From Catenaria anguillulae PL171 (taxonomy: Eukaryota > Blastocladiomycota > Blastocladiomycetes > Blastocladiales > Catenariaceae), in contig MCFL01000002.1 in assembly GCA_002102555.1 (NCBI GenBank), positions 930,001-994,000 on the forward strand: a stretch of 64,000 bases of DNA, written 5' to 3'. Numbering within the stretch: the first letter of the stretch is position 1; every line of letters starts with the position of its first letter. Of the stretch, positions 23,295 to 34,948 are shown piece after piece. Both the position numbers and the translations under genes were made by a program. The notes below the pieces were generated by a model. It was not told the DNA's origin, made no database searches, and was given only the letters and a program-made list of their open reading frames with translations.

Positions 23295-25887
23295 AAATCA
23301 ACTCTTGGAAATGGGAGATGTCGCGGAATGTTGGGGAAAATGGAATGAGTTTACATCGTTCATTTCATGCGATGGATTGGTTGATTTTCATTCGGGACTT
23401 GTCCCAAGAATTGGATCTCGTTGCTTTCCTGAATAACTACTGACTACCTAGCCGGTTCTCAAGTTGTCATTCGAGGCGATATGGAATTTTTGACCTCAAA
23501 AGACACGGCAGATTTGCAAATTTTGCAATGATTGCACATGAATCGCCGAGGAACTCAATCGTGGACAGCTGGCTTTGCGACGTGGTGAACTAAGTTGAAG
23601 TGAACCGTCAAGAAATGAGAGGTCAAGGTGAGTGGTCCGTGCCCGAAATTCCATGACTGGAATTCAGGCGGAGTCTGCGCTGGGGAAAAACAAATAGGTG
23701 CACTGGTGGGCTTTTATCCCGGCTTGCTGGAGGCATGTGGCCACCAGGTGCCAAGACCCACGGACGGCTTGCAGACCTCAACTCCTTGACCTAAATATTT
23801 AGCTTGCTCCTGCGAACAGATGAATTGGGTCATGCGAACAAGCGAATGTGGCGGTATATAAATGCCCATTACCGGCCAATCCACCGGCAAGACATGAGTG
23901 GAACGATCGAGCGATCACGCACATTTGAGACGTTTCAGAACCACCTGTGCCTCCTTTAGGTTGCTCATGTGATGGGCGCGTTGTTGGGAAGTGACACCTC
24001 AGAGGCAGGCGCGTCGTCGTCAACGCCTACTCGGCGAACGGGCCTCGGCCAATGGATCGACTGACAATGTTTGGATGGGAAAACGGGCATGGTAAATACA
24101 TCGGAGCTCAAGCGTCGTGTCGATACTTATCGATACTCTGCGATACCGTCTCGTGCGGGTTCAGGGGGCTTCTGGTAGATACAAGCCATGTCTCACTCAC
24201 ACGCACGAACGCATGACTCTCATGTCTCCTGCCCCCCCCCCCCCCGGTTTGTGACATGGCCGGCCAAGCACACCATTTTCCGATAAAGTGGCGCACGAAG
24301 TTATCTATATCTGTGTGCTATTTTGATTTCCTCCGCCGGCCATGCCTCATAGCGCATGTGTCCCACTTTGCCGGCCCCAACAGGATTTGGCATGTGGCCC
24401 TGGCGCCGACCACGGCTGCCGAAGGTTCTATTTGTGAGATGAATCAAACAGAATCATGAAAGCACCTCTGCCAGGCGAATGAAGGTTCGCTTGGTCCTTG
24501 TGCGAGTTGCGTCCCACGATGGAACGATGGAGGGCAAGGAGAGACAGAGAGGATGCGATCGGCCCGTCCGGCATTACCATGACGGCCGTCGCTCTTTTCA
24601 GCTACATGCATATTCGCTTCCTTGTTGCCCACAAGCCTATGTGAACGACACTTCCCGCCAATTATTTACTGTGCATGTCCTAGGAAAGAACTCCTGGATG
24701 ACTCCGACAATCAGCACGCAATCTTGGGATATCCTCGGCGACGTCACATTGCGAACATCCCGACTTGCTGGATCGTGAACAACAAAAAGTCGTCGCGTGC
24801 AGGTTTTTTGTCTGTCTTGCTAAGGGAGCGCCGCAAACCCAAGCATTTCCACCTCATTCGCCCACCTCCTGATGGTTCCTATTCTCGCTCTTCCCAAACC
24901 TCATCATTCTGGTTGGCATATTGACCTCTGTACGTACTTTCGCTGTCTCACATCATTTGGAGTTTGCATCACCAGTTCGCCCAAGTCCAGGTCCAGCACC
25001 GAACTCGACCTGTGTCCTTCCTCTGAATCCATCAGTCTCATCCACACTCTTCGTGATTCCAGCGAGTCTCATAGCTTTTGGGCAGCATAAATCATTAGTC
25101 GAAAAACAGACCTTCATTGGCACCATTTGCAGAAGAGACGCACTACCTGCTCATGCACGGAAACTGGTCACCAAAAGTCCAGAACTGCACCGCTTGGTTC
25201 GTTATCGCCACTCTGTTGTTTTTCAAACCACGAGTATCCCTTCCCTCCAAGTCTCCTCTGGGATGTCAACCACAGTTGTCACGAGCGTTTCAAACGGAGC
25301 CCAACCCAGTGCCGCTCGCTGTCTCGCCATGTGACCGTATCTGGTCGTCATCCCGATGCACGCCTTGTGTGCATGTTCGCACCGAATCTGCTCCATGCAT
25401 TTTGTTACTGCGGTGCCGTGTGCGAGCGGGGCCAGTTCAAAATATCCGGCGGATTCATTTGCGCTTTGCTTTGTTTTCTCAGCTGACCTTTTTGTGTTCC
25501 CTCCACATCGCTTCAATTCATCAGATTCGACTTGAATCCTCCCCCACGAACCGACCTACCTACACGCGGCTGGGTGGTTGGACTCTGACCTCTGACTCAC
25601 ACGTGCGCCAAGAGAGAACGAGTGCGCCGTACGCTTAGACAAGGGATTTGATTGGAGCGCCGGCACTCAGTTGCAGGTACCTTTGCCTTACTTCGACATA
25701 GTGCTTGTCATTTCACACTCTGCTGTGCTGACTTGAGCTCGAAAATCTCGCGCGCGCTCTCTCGAGGTCGTGCTCGTGTGCTCCCAATTTTCCCCCTCAT
25801 CATCTCCGAGGTCAAGTGACCGGGTTGTTTGCGTGATCTCCAGTCATTTCGCTGAGCGAGTCGGACTTCATCTCATATATTAAAAGC
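23295..25887. other. 2.6-kb gene-poor region
   Basis: No open frame here shows recognisable domains or steady coding character on either strand. It holds a 14-base C run (24232-24245) and a TATATAAA at 23855-23862 with no obvious gene start after it. Part of it may be the 5' leader or promoter of the PAS gene. A small or very divergent gene cannot be excluded. Confidence 0.45.
24232..24245. repeat. Poly-C tract (C14)
   Basis: Fourteen consecutive C bases in non-coding DNA. It is a likely site of length error or length variation and could form a G-quadruplex-type structure on the opposite strand. Confidence 0.9.
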
Positions 25888-27152
25888 ATGGCCGGTCCTG
25901 CTTCCAAGTCAAGTTTGACGTTACTGCATTCGTTTGCACAGCAGCAACAATCCACGGTTGATTCACAGCAGTTCTCGACGACTTGTTCTGCTGGCGCAAC
26001 TGCTACCCCGTGCACAAGTCCGGCAAGTAGCGTTGCAATTGCAGTTCCCGGCCCGTTTCATGCTGTTGGTGCTGTGTTGATCCCGCTTCGCTTTTCACAT
26101 CCTCCTCATCCTCTCCATCATCGTGCGCCTTGGCCTCGTCACCCGCGTCAGCTGCCCTGTTACGTACACATATCCTGGCGTTTCCGCCACACCCTAGCAC
26201 CCCGGCATTGACTCCTCACACATTCACGGCAACCGCCCAGCTGCATCACGTCAGCAATAGTGTCCCTGCCATCGATTCGGTTCCAATTCCTATCTGTGCG
26301 TGACGTCTCTCGTCCGTCTGTCGCCTCTCCGCGTGCACGTTCTCACGTCAGTTTCCCAAACCATGCAGCATCACAACACCAACACCGGCCGCCACACTGC
26401 CGGCACACTCCTCTATCGACCCGGCATCCTTGTCGCCTGCAGTGTTTTCGACCCCAAGTTTAGCGGCTGTTGCAGTGGACGTTCCTGATTGGGCGCGCCT
26501 CTCACCTGCGTCGCTCACGCCGTCCTCCTTGTCTCCAGCAGCGCCAGGAGCGGTCACACTCCACGTTGTCGACCAGCTACCCCAGAACCAGCACCTACGA
26601 CAGAACCGACAACAACACGTGCCCGCGCCGGTCGTGGAGGACGATTCCCTCGAGGCTCTCTTTTCCAGCCCAGCCTCGGATCCCGCAAGCGGCCGCCAAA
26701 GCGTCCACGCCGCACTGCACGACCGAGATCCACCGCGGTTCGTTGGAAACTTGAAGACGATCAGGGCCGTTGATAGCAGCAGCAACAGAGTCCGTCGCGA
26801 ACGAAACACGGGGACATCAACTGCACCTGGCCGTGGATTGCGACAAAAGAGTGATCGCATTCAAGATCGAGACGCTCTTGCACCAACCTTAACCCTGGCG
26901 CCAAAGCCCATGGCCAGCTACTCGCATTCTGCCTGGCTTGCAGCTGTTTCAACGTCAAAAGGCATGCCATCCCCCTTGGGTTCATCTGGTGGAGGGCGGC
27001 AGGGTCCAGCGTCGTCGAATTCGCCGCTGCAAGCCATGCAAACCGATACGGCAGCCGTTGATTCCCCGAGCCGCGAACACGATGTTGATCAGTGCTCGAG
27101 CAAACAGGCAAGGTTCCAGCACCAGCACCAACGTCCGTCCATTCTCTTTACT

Positions 27153-27194
<42 letters not shown>

Positions 27195-29290
27195 CAACAT
27201 GAATCCGTCCAGCATGCTCCCTCAAGCATCCTGCTTGCCCGCCGACCGTCACTGCCGTCCATTCAATCCATCTTGTCTGAAAAGTCCACCACCCCGTCGC
27301 CACCGCTTCACCTTGGTGCCTCCATTCCCGCTTCAAGTACGACTCCGCAGGATGTATCCCTCCACCATCACCAAGCTCAGTCGCAGTCGCAGCAGGTGGC
27401 AAACGCAGCGTCGCATCTCGCCGACCGGCGCGGCAGTCTGATATCCTTGATCGAGGCCGCTTCCTCGCTTTCACCGCCGTCACCGCCAACGAACGTGGCC
27501 ACACTTCCCGCTCGAGCCGTGTGGTCTCCTCCACCGCGTTCGGGCATGTCCATGCTTCATCCCAGCACGGCATCAGCTGCAGTTGATGATCAAGCACCAC
27601 CGGCCAAGCGGTTACGAACCATGTCATACCCGTCAGCGGTTTCTGCCGCTTCTGCTCTGGCTGGATTGCCTTTGGCAAGCTCGGCAGGGCGACCGTTGCC
27701 CCCACCGTATGTCACGGGCGTTGGACCCGTTGTTGTGCCATTCCCACCGCCTGGTGGTGCTGAGCGAAGAGGCAGCACGGACCAGCAGCCGCTCCCGCCT
27801 CCTCCACCTCCTCCGCCAGCTCGATCTGTCGCCTCAGGCTCGCGAGGTCAGTCGATTGACTTTGGAACGTTGTTTTCCTCGGCACCGTCTCATCATCCAA
27901 TTCCTCAAGTGCAACCTCTCCCTCCACATGATCAACTACCCCAGCATCACCCTCACAATCCCTCATTATCACATCATGCAGCATACCCACCCTCGCAACC
28001 GACCACAATCCCTCATCTCACTTCCACACTGCCCTCCACATCCAAACCCAAAAATCGCGCGGCGACTGGGAGCACCAGCTCGACTCGCCGCGGCTCAGCG
28101 TCCACTCGCCGACCAAGCAAATCGCTTGCCACGGCCTCCTTGCCTTCCATCCCATCCTTGTCCATTAATCCCAATACCGCGCTTGGTGTGCCGTTGCCCC
28201 GAGTGCGCGGCGGTCGCGGCCGAGGTCGATCTGGAGCGGACGAGCCAAGTCTGCCACATCCAAAAGCCTTCTTTGCAGCAGTGCTCAAGTCCAAAGACCC
28301 ACCTCCATCTTCTTCGTCCTCGTCGTCCTCATCGCTCGCGCACGGGTCAAGTGCAACGCAATCCATGATTACGAGTCCCAAATCACCGCCCATGGCTGTG
28401 CCCGCAGCTGTTGTTCCGCCCATCGAGCAGCAGTACCAAGCGCATTTGGCGAGCGTCTTGCCCGGCTCGCCTCCGCCTGGAGCTTCTGCCAGCCAGCAGC
28501 AACAGGTTACCCAGTTGGGACCCATGGTGGGATCGGACGCCACCGATTTCAGGAACGGGAGGGGGGATTCGTTGGGCGCCGGGTCCGCTGCAGGTCAAAG
28601 TGTTGAGGAGTCGTTCCCCATGCTCACTTCCGGAGTCACCATCCACTTTGCTGTGGGACAGCAAGAGCAGCAGGTTGTTCGTTCGCCCCCACCTGTGGCG
28701 ATGCCGTCGAGTGGACCCGGGCCCACATCCTCGGCGTTGGCGAGGCAGGATATTGGCAATTCGACTTGCAACGCGCTTGGAAGGAGGCCGAGCGTCCTCA
28801 GGATCGACACGAGCGTCCCAGCCTCGAGTGCAGGATATTTACCATCGCCATTCACCACTGCTCCACTTCATCCACCATCAACTCAAGCGTCCAACCCAAC
28901 AAGTCCAATAGATGCAGATGCACCAGGCGACCATCATCACCAGCAACGACCGTCACAAGCACAATTACAAACACAATCCTTGCACTCGACCCAGTCAGAA
29001 CTTGCCTCAACCACGCGATCCCAAGTGCGTACTCGTCAAGAACACGACTTTGCGTCTTCTCCAACCTCGCCCACGCCCTCGAGAGCCATGTTCCACGTGA
29101 CTTCCTCGCTCACCGTCATCCACGTTGCGTGCGACCCAATGCCACACGACTTTGCCTCGACGCCCGTCCTCTACAGCTTCTCACTGGAAACCCTGCAGTC
29201 GCAGCTTGCTGGTCGGCCCATTAGCGACCTGATCCACCCGGCCGACGCGTACCCGATCCTGGGGTTGCCAACGCTGCGCAACATGTACAT

Positions 29291-29327
<37 letters not shown>

Positions 29328-29699
29328 CCGCAGGGTCCACCTGCGACCTGGTCATGGACGTTGCGCGTGTGCGACGGGACGCAAGGGTACCTGCCGGCCA
29401 AGGTCGAGGTGTCGCTGACCGAGGCCGGGCGGCACGCGAGTGCCGGGACGGGCACGCGCAAGAACGAGGCCGTGTGGCTGGTGACCATCGTCCCTGAAGG
29501 GCAATTGACCGCCGCGCCACCAGGCCCGGCGCCTGCACCCGCGCTCGTGGTGAATGGAATTGTGCCATTTCCAAGTCCTGTGGGCGGGGCAAGTGCGGCG
29601 GCGGCTGAGGCCAATCAATTTGCGGCCATGGGCACGGGGAAGGTTGGTGGTGGGGCTGCGGGCGGCGTGCGAGTTGGCGGGCAGCAGTATTTGGTGTAA
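25888..29699 (+). CDS. PAS-domain protein with long polyQ/Ser/Pro-rich region
   Basis: The Met at 25888 starts a first exon rich in Ser, Ala and Gln. A frame change near 26070 and an intron (about 26296-26356) lead into one long frame (26357-29699). Most of it is low complexity (Pro, Ser, Gln, His), including a CAG-encoded polyQ at 27153-27199 and small basic patches. Near the C-terminus (29080-29500) a PAS-like domain is visible: FHVTSSLTVIHV, then GRPISDLIHPADA (the typical H-P-x-D turn), then WSWTLRVCDG and WLVTIVPEG. A second polyQ (29292-29324) sits inside the PAS domain. No DNA-binding domain is visible, so it may be a co-regulator that acts through a partner. Ligand and partner are unknown. 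Confidence 0.65.
27153..27199 (+). repeat. CAG/CAA tract encoding polyglutamine
   Basis: A run of CAG with CAA interruptions near its 3' end, in frame in the PAS gene. It encodes about sixteen Gln and is a candidate for length variation. Confidence 0.9.
29292..29324 (+). repeat. CAG tract encoding polyglutamine inside the PAS domain
   Basis: About eleven Gln codons, nearly all CAG, lie between the H-P-x-D turn and the following beta strand of the PAS domain, most likely in a loop. Confidence 0.9.
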
Positions 29700-30398
29700 A
29701 TAGTTGGTTGGTTGGTTGGTTGGTTGGTGGTGGTGCTCGCTTCGCTTCGCTTCCTGACTGCTTATTCTGTCGTGTCCTCCATTTCATTTGTTTTCGTGTT
29801 TGTGTTCAATCCGCCATTCATATTAGTCAACTTTCTTCTTCGTCTTGATTCCCTTCTAATCATTTTTGCGTTTGCTCCTCTGTGACTGTGGCCGCACGTT
29901 TGTTGAATCAACTTGTTTTCCCCACGACATTCCGACATTCCGTTGTTGTTTTCGCTCGCTGGCCAAGCTGTTGTCGTTTCCAACCCCTGTACGCTCATAT
30001 GGATTGACGACTTCGTCCAATAACGTGCTTGTTGCCAACAGGGCTCTCGCTTGGATTCATTGAGAGCGAGAGAAAGAGAAAGAAAAGGAGCAACAAAGCA
30101 AGAGAGGAAACGGACCAAAAAGGCGTCGAAAGAGGAGTCAGCGTCGCATTCTCGACACGGTCCTCTCCTCACTGGCACCAGCTCAGATTGTCTTCCATGT
30201 TCAATGGGATGTATACTTAAATAAATACAGGCAACTGTTCGCACGTTTTTTGACCTGTGGCAGTTCGCTCCACACAACATCAACCTCCATCTCCTTTCCC
30301 CTCCCTTGTGCCAGACGAGCCAGCTCCACGTCCCAAGTGTACATAAGCGTGCAAGCTCGCGTCACACGAGAATCCATATTACTATCAACAATTTCATT
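29700..30398. other. Intergenic region with short tandem repeat
   Basis: About 700 bases lie between the PAS gene and the exchanger gene, both on the plus strand. It starts with a TTGG tandem repeat (29704-29728) and a short GCTTC repeat (about 29738-29752) just after the stop codon, probably in the 3' UTR. A purine-rich GAGA/AAAG stretch (30061-30115) and a CT-rich stretch precede the next start. Confidence 0.55.
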
Positions 30399-33101
30399 AT
30401 GGCCCCAAGCTCTTCTCGCCGCCGACGCACCGTGCTCTTGTGCACCGCCACAGCCTCGCTCTTGGCCGCCGCCTTGATCATCACTCCCGTAGCCGCCGCG
30501 GCAGCCTCGCCCGCATCCAGCCTCTCAGACCGTACCTCCACCTCCGACATTGAATGCTCGTACCCACCCGCCGACATGCCAATGGGCGGACCCAACGGCC
30601 AGCGGTGCGCCTACGTCGACTCGCGGTGCTCGCACCTCGTCGAGGGGCTCATCAACTGGCCCCGGCTCCACTACTGCCTGCTGCCTTCCGCCTATGCACC
30701 ACTCTCCATTGTCGTGCAATCCCTGGCACTTGTGGTGCTATTTGCGTTCTTGGGCACAGCCGCGTCCGAATTCTTTTGCCCAAACCTCAACTCGATCGCC
30801 TCGTCGCTTCACATGTCGGAATCGCTTGCGGGTGTCACCTTGTTGGCCTTTGGCAACGGGTCACCAGACTTGATTTCCACATTCACGGCCATGCGGTCGC
30901 ACAGCGGCGGGCTGGCCATTGGCGAGCTCATTGGCGCCTCGGCGTTTATCACAACCCTGGTCCTGGGCGGTGTGGCGCTCGTTGCGCCGTTCCGATTGCC
31001 GGCCCCATTGCTGCTGTATCGCGACGCCATCTTCTTTCTCGGGGCGCTCGGGTTCTTGGGCTATGTCACTTGGGACGGATCCATCACGCTAGGCGAGTCC
31101 CTGGCGCTCATTGGATACTATGGCGTATATGTGGCGACCGTGGTCACCATGGATTGGGTCCAAATCCGTAAGTTGCGGCGGCACGGGTCGGCCGCTACTC
31201 TGAGTGGTGCCGCCGGCGAGGATGCAGATGGGGCAGAGGATGTGCAGCCTTTACTCGTGCACACGGATGACCAAGGGTGGGGCGATCCCGACCACCTGTC
31301 GGTGCTGGAAGAGGACAATTTGTCCGACTTGTCGGGTGTCAGTGCACGGTCAGTGCTCATGCGTCGGATGCGGGCAAAGCTGTCGTTGTTGGATGCGGTC
31401 GAGTTTGTCGAGATTTGGGAACATGCAAATGCAGAGATGGAGGCCGAGCGCGAGTATCAGCAGTACCAACAGCAGCAACTGGCCGTGGCCGCAGGAACCG
31501 ATGCGACCGGCCCAAGTGGCGACTCGATACCTTTCCCACACCTTCGTCGACATGCCAGCGATGCCGATATGCTCGATTCACCCCTGCTTGTTTCGGCATT
31601 TCCATCTGTTTCACGGACCAACTCGGCCCACACGACGGAGCTGCTTTCGCCATTTCCAACCGCGGCCAGGATGCTTGCACCAGTCATGCCTGGATCGCCG
31701 AGCAAACGGTCGCTTCCCAGGCGCAAGGAAAGCGCCTCGTCCGCGGCATTGCTTGGGGTTCCAGGCGGGCACCCGGCGACGCCTCGGCAATCGTCCCTGG
31801 CATCACTTTCCACACCGGACCCGTCTTGTGCCCAAGTGCAGCCTCAACCTCAACCTCAACCTCCCCTGCCCGCGGTCTTATCGTCGACCGATTCCCCTGC
31901 TCCACTGTCCATTGACACACGACCAGTCTCGGCACCCAACTTGACTTCGTTTCCATCCTCGTCGACGGCTGCTCCAGTTCCTCCTCATTCGCTCCACTCT
32001 CCCACATTCCGCACGAGTCCACGAAGCATCACCTCGCACGACGGCGCGGGCGTCATCTCCATGGCCGTTCCCATGACACACCGCACGCCACTTGCGCTGC
32101 TATTTCCAGTAGTCGTCTCGCACGCTCCCTCGCACTATCACCGGCCCACGACCCCGGCATCGACAACAGCCATTGTAAAGACACATTCGAGCTGGATCAA
32201 GCGGGCGGCCATGTGGCTCTTGACACCATTGTATTTCGTATTGCGCATCACAGTGCCTGTTGTTTCGCGTGAGGGACCCACAACATTTGGGGCCGAGGTC
32301 CGGAATCCAGTCTTGTGCCCGATTCAGCACTTTTTCGGCGGCTTGTTTTGTGCTCTAGTATTGCTCGGTATGAACCCTGTGAATGCGTTCACTTTTCAAT
32401 CAGGTAGCTTGTCTGACGTTTTTCACTCGATCCATTGTCTCAGACGGATTCGAGTATCCACACGCCCTCGCCCCGCCCGCCATTCTCATTGGCTTGAGCA
32501 TCTCTCTGCTAGGTGTGCTCATGGAACGGTGGCGGCCAGGCTTCCGATATCACATTGTGTGGTCGTGGTTTGGATTCTTGGTCGGCATGCTGTGGATCTA
32601 CGTGACGGCAAACGAGGTCGTGACCATTCTCAAAACACTGGGCGTGGTGCTCAAGATCTCGGACGGCGTACTTGGGTTGACTGTGTTTGCCATGGGGAAC
32701 AGTGTGGGCGATTTCATTGCCAATGTGACTATGGCCAGACTGGGGTTTCCAACGAGTACGCGAGCATTCCCAAAAAGCGCTGGCTCTCATTTGTTGTTTT
32801 CTGACCAGTGTCTTGCTCTCTAGTGGCTGTTTCGGCATGCTTTGCGTCGCCCATGCTCAACTTGGTCCTTGGCGTCGGCGTCTCGTGCGCCTACATGACG
32901 CTTGTTGCATCGCCAGACAAGCCGCTGGATTTGACGGTCGGGTCGAGCGTCAAGGTGGTCAATTTGGGCCTGATTGCCGTGCTGACGGTTGCCCTGGCGC
33001 TCTTGGCCAAGAGCAAGTTTTATGTGGGCAAGTGGATGGGCGTCGCACTCCTGGCATCCTACTCGGCGTTGGTGACAGTGGCCCTTGTGCTTGGGTCGTA
33101 A
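30399..33101 (+). CDS. CCX/NCLX-type cation/Ca2+ exchanger
   Basis: A membrane antiporter of the Ca2+/cation superfamily, of the type found in mitochondria (NCLX) or internal membranes. The start at 30399 is followed by a signal-like helix. A Cys-containing lumenal segment precedes the alpha-1 repeat, GVTLLAFGNGSPDL with GELIGASAF. A hydrophilic loop of about 300 residues (31170-32090) follows. The alpha-2 repeat shows GLTVFAMGNSVGDF, continued across a 68-base intron (32756-32823) into ACFASPMLNLVLGVG. A second frame switch at about 32358-32403 can be a 46-base intron. With these two introns the protein has 862 residues in frame to the stop. The paired G-N-S-P-D and G-N-S-V-G-D motifs fix the superfamily. 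The exact subgroup (CCX versus YCX) is inference. Confidence 0.87.
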
Positions 33102-33453
33102 CACGAGTTTATTGAGCTGCGGTGAGATCGATTGCCGGCGATACTGCGGCGGCCGGCAGCTGGAAGGCCCGCCCTTGATTTGTACATTTCTTGATTGGAC
33201 ATTCATTCTTTTTTTTTTTTTTGCACACTGTACAGAATTCTCAATCGTACATAACCAACCATGTTCCCATATCCCCTACCATCTCAAGTCTCCGTCCTGC
33301 TCCTTCTGCACCACATCAAACCAACTTGTATGTACATAGTGCGAGATGAACGGCAACACAGCCAAACGTTCACAATTCGACGGCATTATCATTATGACTT
33401 GACAGTCTTGGGCACTCGATGCAAGCAGTCAATGCATTCTCCTGTACTGTACC

Positions 33454-34489
33454 ATGAGCAAACGATCCGATCCTGTACTCAAAGTCCCCAAGCTGCGCTC
33501 GTCGACCGCCAGAGTACTTGGCGTCGCAGAAGACAAGCTCTTCCCACCTGCCGCTCACTCTTCCAAGGATGGCGACTCTGGGGCAAGCAACGACGATGGT
33601 GTTAAGGGCAGATACTCGAGCACGGCGTGCCTGTGCCTGCTCAATGTGGGCCTGGCCGGATTCATTGCCATCGATTATGACGCTTTCGCATCCATCGTGC
33701 AAGGGTTTGGTGACTCGGTTGCCGCTTCCTGGATGCCTCATGCCCGCTCCTTTTCGTTTGTGCTCTTCAAAAGCCCACAACACGCACTCCAAGCGTACGA
33801 GCAATTCCATCTGGCGCCATGCCCACAGCTGCCCGGCGGCGGCCGTCGCCTTGGCCTGGCCGCATTCGCCGATCCGACCGTTGTCCCAAATCTTCCGCCA
33901 TCATTCCAAGCAGCCCTTGGCCTGGCCGACGATCTTCAACCACTGGCCGCCGTCTCTGGCCTGACGTTCCAGCCCGAGTTTCTCTCTGAATCCGAAGAGG
34001 AGGAACTGCTTTCCTTCATCCACAACCTGCCCGACTCTGAATGGATCCCGGTGCACGGCCGGCGCGTCGTGCACTTTGGCGCCTCGTTTGAGTACTCGTC
34101 GTTTTCCGTCGGTCAAGCGCCACCCTTCCCGCCCATCCTGTCCCAATTCCACGAACGGCTACGCCGTTTATGGGCGGCAGCCTGCCCACCAGGCCACCAT
34201 CTCCATCTACCCATATGGCCGCGGCATTCCGCCCCACATTGACATTCCCGAGCTCGGCACGTACATTGTGTCAGTGTCGCTGCACTCGGGATGTACCATG
34301 GACTTTCGCATCCCACAGGGCGAGCCCGTGCACTCCGTGTACTTGCCGCCGCGGTCGCTGCTTGCCCTGGAGGGCGATGCCAGATACAAGTATGCGCATG
34401 GAATCAAGGAGCGCGCGTCAGATGAGGTGAATGGCGTGGTGGTCATGAGAGGCGAGTATCGGGCGAGTATTGTGTGGCGTGCAATGTGA
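33454..34489 (+). CDS. ALKBH8: ALKBH8-like tRNA 2-oxoglutarate/Fe(II) dioxygenase
   Basis: ALKBH8 dioxygenases hydroxylate modified wobble uridine in tRNA. Residues 1-150 form an RRM-like RNA-binding region (CLCLLNVGLAGF; SFVLFKSPQHALQAYEQF). The AlkB core follows: YPYGRGIPPHIDIPELG gives the H-x-D iron ligands, then VSVSLHSGCTMDFR, PPRSLLALEGDARYKYAHGI with the third His, and a C-terminal Arg-rich end. No methyltransferase domain follows, so this is the short form lacking the C-terminal TRM9-like part of animal ALKBH8. A single frame change near 34165, between the N-terminal and catalytic halves, is probably a sequence error. The RRM start at 33454 gives the full-length protein of about 345 residues. 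Confidence 0.85.
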
Positions 34490-34948
34490 GACTGTTTCTT
34501 GCTCTGGCAAGCGCATGTGGTCAATTCAGGCTGGCAACAAGGCGAAGTGTTTTTGTGTCACTTGAACTGTCTCTGTGTTTGGTTAGCGATGCCATGTATT
34601 GTGTATTGACGCCTCTATTCCTCCATTTTTCTATTCACAATAGTACGCGATTGATCTCTTCGTCCCGGCCCGTTGCAAGTCTTGACGTTGGAAATAAAGT
34701 TCGTACGTACGTGGCGGTGACCATTGCCCGCACGACTGCCTGCGACCCGTCATCCAAGGATACAAAACTTACTTCATGCCACCAAGATAAGTTCTGGCTA
34801 TACCAACTCAAGCATTACTGTTTGGAGCGATATCTCTGTGCACTCCACCGCTCGTCCGTCCTTGACTTTCCTATTGACCAAGTCGCCCGATCACGTCCGC
34901 GGCTCGTCCTTGCATTTCGTCCCATCCCAACACCCACGACTTTCAATC
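34490..34948. other. Intergenic region
   Basis: About 460 bases lie between two plus-strand genes. I see no supported gene in it. Confidence 0.4.
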
